Below, piece after piece: positions 43,606 to 50,053 of a stretch of 51,230 nt of DNA; the stretch's first letter is position 1; every line of letters begins with the position of its first letter. A program made the translations under genes and the position numbers. This stretch comes from Flavobacterium seoulense (lineage in GTDB: Bacteria; Bacteroidota; Bacteroidia; Flavobacteriales; Flavobacteriaceae), in assembly GCF_000695795.1 (NCBI RefSeq), contig NZ_JNCA01000034.1:1-51230 (forward strand), in the 5' to 3' direction. The notes below the pieces were generated by a model. It was not told the origin of the DNA. It saw only the letters and a list, made by a program, of their open reading frames with translations, and ran no database searches.

Positions 43606-44511
43606 TTGAAATTAACTATCCTTGGCTGTTATGCAGCTACACCTCGCACATTAACTAATCCTACGGCACAATTAATCGAAATAAAAAATCGACTTTTTCT
43701 TATTGATTGCGGCGAAGGTACCCAAGTGCAATTACGAAAAAACAAAATCAAGTTTTCTAAGATTAACCAAATTTTCATCTCGCATTTGCATGGAGATCAT
43801 TTTTATGGTTTGATTGGTTTGATTTCTACTTTTTCCTTGTTGAATCGAAATAACGATTTACATATTTTTGGTCCAAAAGGCATCAAAGAAATTATCTTAT
43901 TACAACTTAAATTATCTAATTCCTGGCCTAATTTCGGATTGTTTTTTCACGAATTAACCTCTAATCAAAGTGAAGTTATTTTTGAAGATGATAAAGTTTT
44001 GGTTAAAACGATTCCGTTAAAACATCGCGTTTACACCAATGGCTTTTTATTCGAAGAAAAATTAGATCAACGAAAATTAAATATTGAAGCCGTTCAAAAA
44101 TATCAGATTGAGAAATGTTATTATCAAAATATCAAGAACGGAAAAGACATTCTTTTAGATAATGGAACGCTCGTGAGTAATAATGAATTGACATTCGATC
44201 CAGAAAAACCTAAAAGTTATGCCTTTTGTTCGGATACGGCTTATAATGAAGCTATCATTCCAATAATTGAAAATGTAGATATTTTGTACCATGAAGCTAC
44301 TTTTTTACAATCTGAGGCAAATTTAGCGGCAAAAACAATGCACAGTACGGCTAAAGAAGCTGCTACAATTGCTCAAAAAGCCCAAGTGAAGCAATTGGTC
44401 TTAGGACATTATTCTACACGATATGACGCTATTTCTTTATTTAAAGAAGAAGCTGAAACTATTTTTCCAAATGTTCTATTAGCAGATGATGGAGAAAGTT
44501 TCGAACTATAA
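43606..44511 (+). CDS. rnz: Ribonuclease Z (tRNA 3' endonuclease)
   Basis: Metallo-beta-lactamase-fold endonuclease that trims tRNA precursors at the 3' side. Seen (301 residues): DCGEGTQVQLRK near 34, the zinc motif HLHGDHFYG (HxHxDH, near 60-68), NSWPNFG, further ligands in CSDTAYNEAI (Asp) and LYHEATFL near 228, and a closing LGHYSTRY (His). The start is TTG 43606 (MKLTILGCYAATPRT), supported by the conserved N-terminus. It ends 33 bases before pdxH. Confidence 0.94.
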   Translation: MKLTILGCYAATPRTLTNPTAQLIEIKNRLFLIDCGEGTQVQLRKNKIKFSKINQIFISHLHGDHFYGLIGLISTFSLLNRNNDLHIFGPKGIKEIILLQLKLSNSWPNFGLFFHELTSNQSEVIFEDDKVLVKTIPLKHRVYTNGFLFEEKLDQRKLNIEAVQKYQIEKCYYQNIKNGKDILLDNGTLVSNNELTFDPEKPKSYAFCSDTAYNEAIIPIIENVDILYHEATFLQSEANLAAKTMHSTAKEAATIAQKAQVKQLVLGHYSTRYDAISLFKEEAETIFPNVLLADDGESFEL

Positions 44512-44544
44512 TTTTTTATACTACTATTTATAATTACAAATACT

Positions 44545-45189
44545 ATGGAAGATTTAAGTAATTACAGAAGATCTTACGAAAAAAGTGAATTGTTGGAAAC
44601 TAATATTCCGCAAGACCCTATTAATCTTTTTCACCGCTGGTTTCACGAAGTAGAAGATTTTGGAGGTACAGAAGAAGTAAACGCTATGACGGTTTCCACT
44701 TTTGGATTAGACGGTTTTCCTAAATCGAGAGTTGTATTGCTAAAAAAATACAATGAAGAAGGATTTATTTTTTACACCAATTATAATTCGGAAAAAGGAA
44801 AAGCAATTGAGCAAAATCCTAATGTATGTCTTTCTTTTTTTTGGCATTCAGCCGAACGTCAGGTTATCATAAAAGGTATAGCCGAAAAAACTTCTGAAAT
44901 TGTTTCAGATAATTATTTTGATTCAAGACCGGAAGGAAGTAAGCTGGGCGCTATAGTTTCTAATCAGAGTGAAGTGATTCCTTCCCGCGAATTTTTAGAA
45001 AATAATTTAAAAAAATTAGAATCAGATATTGATAATCAGGCTATATTGAGACCAAAACATTGGGGAGGCTATTTAGTACGTCCTGTTGAAGTCGAATTTT
45101 GGCAAGGAAGAGCTAATCGTTTGCATGACAGAATTCGATATTCTGTTCAAAAAGATTACTCCTGGAAAATCGACAGATTATCGCCTTGA
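44545..45189 (+). CDS. pdxH: Pyridoxamine 5'-phosphate oxidase
   Basis: FMN-dependent oxidation of pyridoxine/pyridoxamine phosphate to pyridoxal phosphate. Seen (214 residues): GFPKSRVVLLKKY (FMN contact), GFIFYTNYNSEKGKA near 73, SFFWHSAERQVIIKG near 100, SNQSEVIPSRE near 143, and the C-terminal VEFWQGRANRLHDRI and RLSP ending, all typical. It is the last gene of the pyrR-pyrB-rnz run; no hairpin terminator was seen after it. Confidence 0.96.
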   Translation: MEDLSNYRRSYEKSELLETNIPQDPINLFHRWFHEVEDFGGTEEVNAMTVSTFGLDGFPKSRVVLLKKYNEEGFIFYTNYNSEKGKAIEQNPNVCLSFFWHSAERQVIIKGIAEKTSEIVSDNYFDSRPEGSKLGAIVSNQSEVIPSREFLENNLKKLESDIDNQAILRPKHWGGYLVRPVEVEFWQGRANRLHDRIRYSVQKDYSWKIDRLSP

Positions 45190-45240
45190 TGTAAGAAATT
45201 AACTCTTTTTTAATTCAAAAAGTGTATTTCGTCGATTTTT

Positions 45241-45273
45241 TTTGTAGTTTAACGATAAAGTGTTGTATGTTTG
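45241..45273 (+). promoter_or_regulatory. Promoter of the CAP-domain lipoprotein gene
   Basis: TTTG (45241-45244), 21 bases, TAtgTTTG (45266-45273): a full match to the Bacteroidota pattern. Transcription would start near 45280, giving a 70-base leader that contains the first GCCCC-loop hairpin. Confidence 0.7.
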
Positions 45274-45300
45274 AGTAAGCAAAAAACAAAAACTAACACC

Positions 45301-45333
45301 CTTTAAAGAGTTTGCCCCACAATCTACTTTAAA
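45301..45333 (+). ncRNA. GCCCC-loop hairpin, copy A (in the leader of the CAP gene)
   Basis: TTTAAAG (45302-45308) and CTTTAAA (45327-45333) form a 7-bp stem closing the 18-base loop agtttgccccacaatcta. The loop shares its core with two copies downstream of the gene (45884-45956). It sits about 20 bases from the predicted mRNA start and 16 bases before the ATG, so it can affect translation. Type given as ncRNA because the element seems to act as RNA structure. I know no family for it. Confidence 0.5.
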
Positions 45334-45349
45334 CTTAAACTACTAGCTT

Positions 45350-45856
45350 ATGAAAGTAAAATTACTCAATTTAATGTTGCTTTTCACAGTGATATTTACT
45401 ATGAATTCTTGCTCTTCAGATTCTTCAGAAGAAACCGCCGATTCAGTTAGTGCTGTAGTTGTTGAAAACTACACTTACAGTGAGGTTGAGTTAGAAACTA
45501 TGAAACTGATTAATGATTATCGAGTAAGTATTGGATTAAATCCATTAGAAAAAATTAATCATATTTCTTTTAAATCTGAAGAACATGATTATTATATGAT
45601 TGACAAAAAAGCGCCAAGTCATGATGGTTTTGTAGATCGTTCTAATAACATTATGAAATTGTTAGGAGCTACTACAGTTGCAGAGAACGTTGCTTTTAAT
45701 TATAATAGTCCGGAAGCAGCAGTTAAAGCCTGGTTAAACAGTGCAGGACATAAAGCTAACATAGTAGGTAACTATACTCACTTTGGTATCTCTATCAGAC
45801 AAGATGCTGCAACAGGAAAAAAATATTATACAAATATTTTCGCAAGAATTGATTAG
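45350..45856 (+). CDS. CAP-domain (SCP/PR1-like) lipoprotein
   Basis: A 168-residue exported protein. Seen: a lipoprotein signal with Cys21 (FTMNSCSSDSSEE), a Ser/Glu-rich spacer, then a CAP domain: MKLINDYRVSIGLNPLE near residue 50, HDYYMIDKKAPSHDGF near 82, AENVAFNYNSPEAAVKAWLNSAGHKANI near 116, and YTNIFARID at the end. The CAP motif His and Glu residues (H near 94, E near 116, H near 139) are present. Function of bacterial CAP lipoproteins is not established. It has its own promoter, and RNA hairpins lie on both sides. Confidence 0.88.
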   Translation: MKVKLLNLMLLFTVIFTMNSCSSDSSEETADSVSAVVVENYTYSEVELETMKLINDYRVSIGLNPLEKINHISFKSEEHDYYMIDKKAPSHDGFVDRSNNIMKLLGATTVAENVAFNYNSPEAAVKAWLNSAGHKANIVGNYTHFGISIRQDAATGKKYYTNIFARID

Positions 45857-45883
45857 TTAATTTGGTTTATAAATAAAGTACAA

Positions 45884-45956
45884 AAGAAGGTATTTGCCCC
45901 AAATCTGTCTTCTTAGTATTAAAAAAAGAGAGTATTTGCCCCAAATCTATTCTCTT
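45884..45956 (+). repeat. GCCCC-loop hairpins, copies B and C (tandem)
   Basis: Copy B: AAGAAG (45884-45889) and CTTCTT (45909-45914) close the loop gtatttgccccaaatctgt. Copy C: AAGAGA (45926-45931) and TCTCTT (45951-45956) close gtatttgccccaaatctat. The 19-base loops differ at one position, while the stems differ at two positions with compensating changes on the other arm. Inside the loop ATTTG-CCC-CAAAT can form a second stem. Period is 42 bases. Both lie between the CAP gene stop and the terminator. Confidence 0.6.
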
Positions 45957-45962
45957 AAAATT

Positions 45963-46002
45963 AAAAAAAGAGGTTATAATTTTAAATTATAACCTCTTTT
46001 TT
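45963..46002. terminator. Bidirectional terminator between the CAP and short TPR genes
   Basis: An A run plus gaggttataatt pairs with attataacctc plus a T run, giving a stem of about 19 bp with a 3-base loop. It follows copies B and C directly and shares the aaaaaaagag entry sequence with copy C. Confidence 0.8.
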
Positions 46003-46042
46003 ATTTTATGTAGTTTCTTTTAATATTTAAGAACTCAATATT

Positions 46043-46420
46043 TTATTTATTAGTATGTAGTTTTTTATCAAGTTTTTCTACAATTGCATTTGCTTTATCA
46101 TTTTCGCCAATGGCATATAATGATTTTGCATATTGGTTGTAATATACAGGATCTAAATCAGTAGTCATTGCAAATAATTCGCCATACCATTTTGCGGCTT
46201 TTACCATATTTAATTCGGTGTAAAATGCATTTCCTAATTTTTGGAATAAATCAACTGATTTATAACCTTTTTCGGCAATACGCTCGTAAGTTTTCGTTAC
46301 GTTTACATAAGCATAGCTTTTTCCTATTTTATCAGTAGTATATACTTTTGAACTTTGTGAATAGCTATTGTAAGACAATAAACTTGCTAACATGAAAAAG
46401 AAGATTGGGGTTACTTTCAT
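46043..46420 (-). CDS. Short exported TPR protein, paralogue of the OmpA-protein N-terminus
   Basis: A 125-residue exported protein: signal peptide ending near SYSQ (residue 22), then YAYVNVTKTYERIAEKGYKS and KAAKWYGELFA, then a second repeat-like YYNQYAKSLYAIGENDKANAI. It closely matches the N-terminal ~120 residues of the OmpA protein at 46708-48645 (KTYERIAEKGYKS and AAKWYGELFA are shared). It stops before the beta-propeller, so it is either a stand-alone TPR adaptor or the remnant of a duplication. No frame damage is seen. It is separated from the OmpA gene by 287 bases and a terminator, so it needs its own promoter. Confidence 0.75.
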   Translation of the reverse strand: MKVTPIFFFMLASLLSYNSYSQSSKVYTTDKIGKSYAYVNVTKTYERIAEKGYKSVDLFQKLGNAFYTELNMVKAAKWYGELFAMTTDLDPVYYNQYAKSLYAIGENDKANAIVEKLDKKLHTNK

Positions 46421-46641
46421 ATTATAAAATTAAAAAGTTGAAATTAGTTTTTTATGTCTTTTTTCTAATTGATTATTTAATAAAATTCAAAAATTAATTT
46501 TGCTAAATGTAATAGAAAAAATTATACGTTGTCTAAAATCAGTATTTTTTTCGATAAAAAGTGTAATAATCACGTTCTTAGTAAGATTTTGTAGCATATT
46601 TTTCAATATAATAAATTGAAATTTTAGATATAATTGTAAAT

Positions 46642-46678
46642 AAAAAACCTCGAAAGAGAACTAAGCTTTCAAGGTTTT
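46642..46678 (-). terminator. Terminator after the OmpA-family gene
   Basis: aaaacctcgaaag (46644-46656) and ctttcaaggtttt (46666-46678) pair over 13 positions with one mismatch. On the minus strand the stem leads into T residues (plus-strand A run 46642-46647). It lies 29 bases after the OmpA stop. The rest of the gap 46421-46641 shows nothing I recognise. Confidence 0.65.
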
Positions 46679-46707
46679 AATTTTCAAATCAGGAAAGTGG
46701 TTTAGAG

Positions 46708-48645
46708 TTATAAATCAGTAATGATAAATTCACTTCTACGGTTCATTTGGTGCTCTTCTTCAGTACATTGTACTCCATCTGAACATTTGTTAACTAATTG
46801 ATTTTCGCCATAACCTTTACCAGTTAATCTGTTGGCTTTAATACCATTTTTAACTAACCATGCAATAGTTGATTTAGCTCTTCTGTCTGATAATGCTTCA
46901 TTGTATTTGAAAGAAGCACGGCTGTCAGTATGCGAACGTATATCTAATTTCATACTAGGATATTGATTTAAAACATCTAATATTTTTTCTAAATCCAGTG
47001 CTGCTTCCATTCTAATATCTGATTTATCTAAGTCAAAATAAATCATTTTAATGCCAAAGCATTTGCCTAAATCGTCACCTATAGTTACTTTGCATTGTTC
47101 TTTTTCGAGAGCTAATGGTAAATAGGTTTTTCCGTTTTCTTTAGGAACTTTTACTTTTTGTTCTATTGTGGTATATTCTGGTTTTTCAGCCCTTACATTA
47201 TAACTTTTACCACATTCTACAGCAAATGAATAGTTTCCTTTTTCGTCAGAAACTGTTGTACTAATAAGATTAAACTGGCTATCGTATAAAGTCAGTTTTG
47301 TATCAGGAAGCAAAATTTTAGAATTTAAATCGGTAATTTCTCCATATAATAGTTGTTCGCAAATGAGTCTTTTAGTTTCTAAAAACTGGTAGATATCATC
47401 AAATCCCTGACCGCCATCTCTATTCGAACTAAAGAAACCTTTTCTGGATTTGGTATCAATTACAAAAGCAAAATCATCTTTGGACGAATTAGCATCAGCT
47501 CCAATATTTTTCACTTCATTAAAAGTTCCGTTGGTATTTATTTTAGAAACAAATATGTCTAATCCTCCTAGACCGGGATGACCATCGGACGCAAAATAGA
47601 GTTCGTTTTCGTCATTTACAAAAGGAAAGGTTTCCCGCCCGGCTGTATTGATGCTGTTTCCTAAATTTTCAGGAGTTCCAAAGCTTCCGTCACTGTTTAT
47701 TTTCACTTTAAAAATATCCGATTGTCCTAATGTTCCGGGCATATCTGAGGCAAAATACAATGTTTTTTCATCAGCACTTAATGTTGGATGAGCTGTACTG
47801 TAATTATCACTAGTAAAAGATAATGCAGTGGTATTAGCCCATTTATTATCTACCAAAGTAGCTTTGTATAGTTTTACCAGAATTACATTTTTTCCATCTT
47901 TTCCTCTTTTACCATCAAGATAATTATTTCGGGTAAAGTACATTGTGGTGCCATCTTTTGTGAAGACCGGAGTCGATTCGTGAAATTTAGTATTGATTGC
48001 TTTATCAAACTTTTTAGGGTTGGATGCCGTCATTTCATCACTTAAATCAGCAGTATATAAATTAGTAAAAAACTGATCGGTCCAGGAATGCTTGCGATGT
48101 CCTAAACTACCGGTATCTCTTGCTGTGGCAAAATAGATTTTGTTATTATACATGGTAGTTCCATAATCAGAATATTTAGAATTTATTCCTGCATTTTCGA
48201 TTTTAAATCGTCCTGAATTTTCTTTTATAGCATCAAGATAATTTTGATTTTTTTTGAATAATTGCCCTCTGTTATCGTTGTCTGATAATTGGTTGAATTT
48301 ATTCATCATTTCATTGGCTTTATCATTTTCGCCAATAGAACGTAATGACTGAGCGTAACGGAAATAATATTCAGGTTCAACATCAGATGTTGCGGCAAAT
48401 AATTCGCCATACCATTTTGCTGCCTTGTCTAGTTCAGCATTAAAATAGTAGGCATTTCCTAACTTCTGATACATCATTACCGATTTGTATCCCTTTTCAG
48501 CAATTCGTTCGTACGTTTTAATAGCATTAATGTAGGCATAGCTGTCATATTTTTTATCAGCTGATGCCAGTTTAGCTTTTTGGGAATAAATGTTACATGA
48601 AAAAACACTTACTATAGCTATGCAAAGGAGTATATTTTTTTTCAT
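46708..48645 (-). CDS. TPR/PD40/OmpA-family outer-membrane protein of the T9SS-associated type
   Basis: A 645-residue envelope protein. Seen: signal peptide with FSC near residue 17, TPR-like pairs (YERIAEKGYKS, then AAKWYGELFA) near 30-120, PD40/WD40-like propeller blades (FHESTPVFTKDGTTMYFT, HPTLSADEKTLYFASDMPG, FPFVNDENELYFASDGHPG) near 160-430, a carboxypeptidase-regulatory-like beta sandwich near 440-510, and an OmpA peptidoglycan-binding domain with YFDLDKSDIR near 540 and DIRSHTDSR and NRRSEFIITDL at the end. This is the layout of PorE/SprE-neighbour OmpA proteins that sit with PorP/SprF, where they may link the secretion-linked surface protein complex to the wall. It follows the short TPR and PorP genes in an operon. 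Confidence 0.88.
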   Translation of the reverse strand: MKKNILLCIAIVSVFSCNIYSQKAKLASADKKYDSYAYINAIKTYERIAEKGYKSVMMYQKLGNAYYFNAELDKAAKWYGELFAATSDVEPEYYFRYAQSLRSIGENDKANEMMNKFNQLSDNDNRGQLFKKNQNYLDAIKENSGRFKIENAGINSKYSDYGTTMYNNKIYFATARDTGSLGHRKHSWTDQFFTNLYTADLSDEMTASNPKKFDKAINTKFHESTPVFTKDGTTMYFTRNNYLDGKRGKDGKNVILVKLYKATLVDNKWANTTALSFTSDNYSTAHPTLSADEKTLYFASDMPGTLGQSDIFKVKINSDGSFGTPENLGNSINTAGRETFPFVNDENELYFASDGHPGLGGLDIFVSKINTNGTFNEVKNIGADANSSKDDFAFVIDTKSRKGFFSSNRDGGQGFDDIYQFLETKRLICEQLLYGEITDLNSKILLPDTKLTLYDSQFNLISTTVSDEKGNYSFAVECGKSYNVRAEKPEYTTIEQKVKVPKENGKTYLPLALEKEQCKVTIGDDLGKCFGIKMIYFDLDKSDIRMEAALDLEKILDVLNQYPSMKLDIRSHTDSRASFKYNEALSDRRAKSTIAWLVKNGIKANRLTGKGYGENQLVNKCSDGVQCTEEEHQMNRRSEFIITDL

Positions 48646-48675
48646 AATAGTTGTTTTTAGATGAATCGTGGAGTT

Positions 48676-49068
48676 TTAATTATTTGAAGCTGTATTCACC
48701 GTTGTTTTTTGATTGAATAGTTTCATCATTTCATTGGCCTCATCATTCTTATTAATAGATTTTAAACATTGAGCATATCTAAAATAATATTCGGGTTCTA
48801 AATCAGTACTTTTAGCTAAGGCAAACAATTCCTGATACCATTTGGCCGCTTTTATTAATTCATCATTGAAATAATGTGCATTTGCTAATTTTTTCAGCAT
48901 ATCAGTAGATTTATATCCTTTTTCAATTACTCTTTCGTAGGTTTTTAACGGATCGACATAAGAGTAACTCACATAGTTTTTGTTAGCAGTAATTACAGCC
49001 GTATTTTGCGAATAAACAGTACATGAAAAAATACTTATTATCATGTAAAAAAAGTCGTGATTTCTCAT
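48676..49068 (-). CDS. Short exported TPR protein between porP/sprF and the OmpA gene
   Basis: A 130-residue protein with a short hydrophobic signal (MIISIFSCTVYSQN) and the same TPR-like unit as the OmpA protein N-terminus (KTYERVIEKGYKS, KAAKWYQELFA, YYFRYAQCLKSI). It ends at NQKTTVNTASNN instead of continuing into the propeller. It is the second truncated paralogue of the neighbouring OmpA gene. It lies 11 bases after the porP/sprF stop and 30 bases before the OmpA gene, in one operon. The short start (MRNHDFF) is the first in frame and may not be exact. Confidence 0.75.
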   Translation of the reverse strand: MRNHDFFYMIISIFSCTVYSQNTAVITANKNYVSYSYVDPLKTYERVIEKGYKSTDMLKKLANAHYFNDELIKAAKWYQELFALAKSTDLEPEYYFRYAQCLKSINKNDEANEMMKLFNQKTTVNTASNN

Positions 49069-49079
49069 AATAATTGTAT

Positions 49080-49991
49080 TTAAAAGAATCTTGGAGTTGT
49101 AATTTTATTATTGTTTTTGAAAATTTCATATCTCAGGAAAATTTCATGAGATCCTGAATTGTAATTGTCTAATTTGGTAGTTTCTAAGTCGTATCCATAA
49201 CCAATATACATGGCATCAGATATTTGAAAACCAACCATAGCACTTACAGAAGCACTCCAACGATAGGCAATACCTGCTGTTAATTTGTCAAAAAACAAAA
49301 AGTTTCCTGAAACATCTACTTGCAAAGGTGCGCCTTGTACCATTTTAGTCAGCAAAGCTGGTTTGAATTTTAGGTTGTAACTTAAATCCATTACATAGCC
49401 TGCAATTAAATAATAGTTTATTTTTTCTTTGTTAACCCTTACTTGATTATCATTATACCGATTTGTTTCAATGAAGTTAGGAACAGATACTCCTACATAA
49501 GCCTTATCAGAGTGAAGATAAATACCTGCTCCAATATTTGGTGATATTTTATTATCGAATGCTTGCAAGCTTGGATCACCAGCATTTTCAGGATTTAATT
49601 TGTTAACATCTAAATTGAATAAGTTGGCCGAAGCTTTAAGTCCAAAAGAAAGTTTCACATTTTCAGAAGTAGGGATGGTGTAGGATAGATCTGCAGAAAG
49701 TGTATTTTCTGTTGTTGGTCCAATTCTATCATTAATAATTGATACTCCCAAACCTAATCTACTCCCATTAAACGGAGTATTAATCGAAACGGTATTAGTT
49801 GTAGGTGCTCCATCAAGTCCAACCCATTGTGTACGATGCAAGGCAAAAATACTCATAGCTCCTCTTGAACCAGCATAGGCTGGATTTACATTTATAGTGT
49901 TGTACATGTATTGGGTAAATTGTGCATCTTGTTGTGCGTAACTTACCATAGCTGTAAACATTAGACTGATTAGTAGTAGTTTTGTTTTCAT
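49080..49991 (-). CDS. PorP/SprF family type IX secretion membrane protein
   Basis: A 303-residue outer-membrane beta-barrel. Seen: signal peptide (MKTKLLLISLMFTAMVSYAQ), QDAQFTQYMYNTINVNPAYAGSRGAMS which is the PorP/SprF N-terminal signature, amphipathic strands throughout (GLGVSIINDRIGPTTENTLSADL), and a closing strand EIFLRYEIFKNN. Family knowledge: each PorP/SprF helps secretion or anchoring of one large adhesin with a type B C-terminal domain, as SprF does for SprB. The upstream gene here is such an adhesin. A strong hairpin lies 17 bases before its ATG. Confidence 0.92.
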   Translation of the reverse strand: MKTKLLLISLMFTAMVSYAQQDAQFTQYMYNTINVNPAYAGSRGAMSIFALHRTQWVGLDGAPTTNTVSINTPFNGSRLGLGVSIINDRIGPTTENTLSADLSYTIPTSENVKLSFGLKASANLFNLDVNKLNPENAGDPSLQAFDNKISPNIGAGIYLHSDKAYVGVSVPNFIETNRYNDNQVRVNKEKINYYLIAGYVMDLSYNLKFKPALLTKMVQGAPLQVDVSGNFLFFDKLTAGIAYRWSASVSAMVGFQISDAMYIGYGYDLETTKLDNYNSGSHEIFLRYEIFKNNNKITTPRFF

Positions 49992-50007
49992 TTTACTTAG
50001 TTTTAAT

Positions 50008-50040
50008 AATACCTGAGGTTTTTAATCAACCTCAGGTATT
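50008..50040 (-). other. 14-bp-class hairpin in the adhesin-PorP gap
   Basis: AATACCTGAGGTT (50008-50020) and AACCTCAGGTATT (50028-50040) pair perfectly with a 7-base loop. On the minus strand no T tract follows, so it is not a normal terminator. It starts 13 bases after the adhesin stop and ends 16 bases before the PorP start, a place for mRNA processing or stability control. Confidence 0.55.
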
Positions 50041-50053
50041 AAATTGAGTTGTT

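Noticed and set aside
45884..45956. Repeated ICPKS peptide readable across copies B and C
   Set aside because: The frame is broken by stops, and the stem changes between copies follow base pairing, not codons.
45884..45956. Short CRISPR-like repeat array
   Set aside because: Only two tandem units with a 42-base period and hairpin stems that vary. No spacers and no cas genes.
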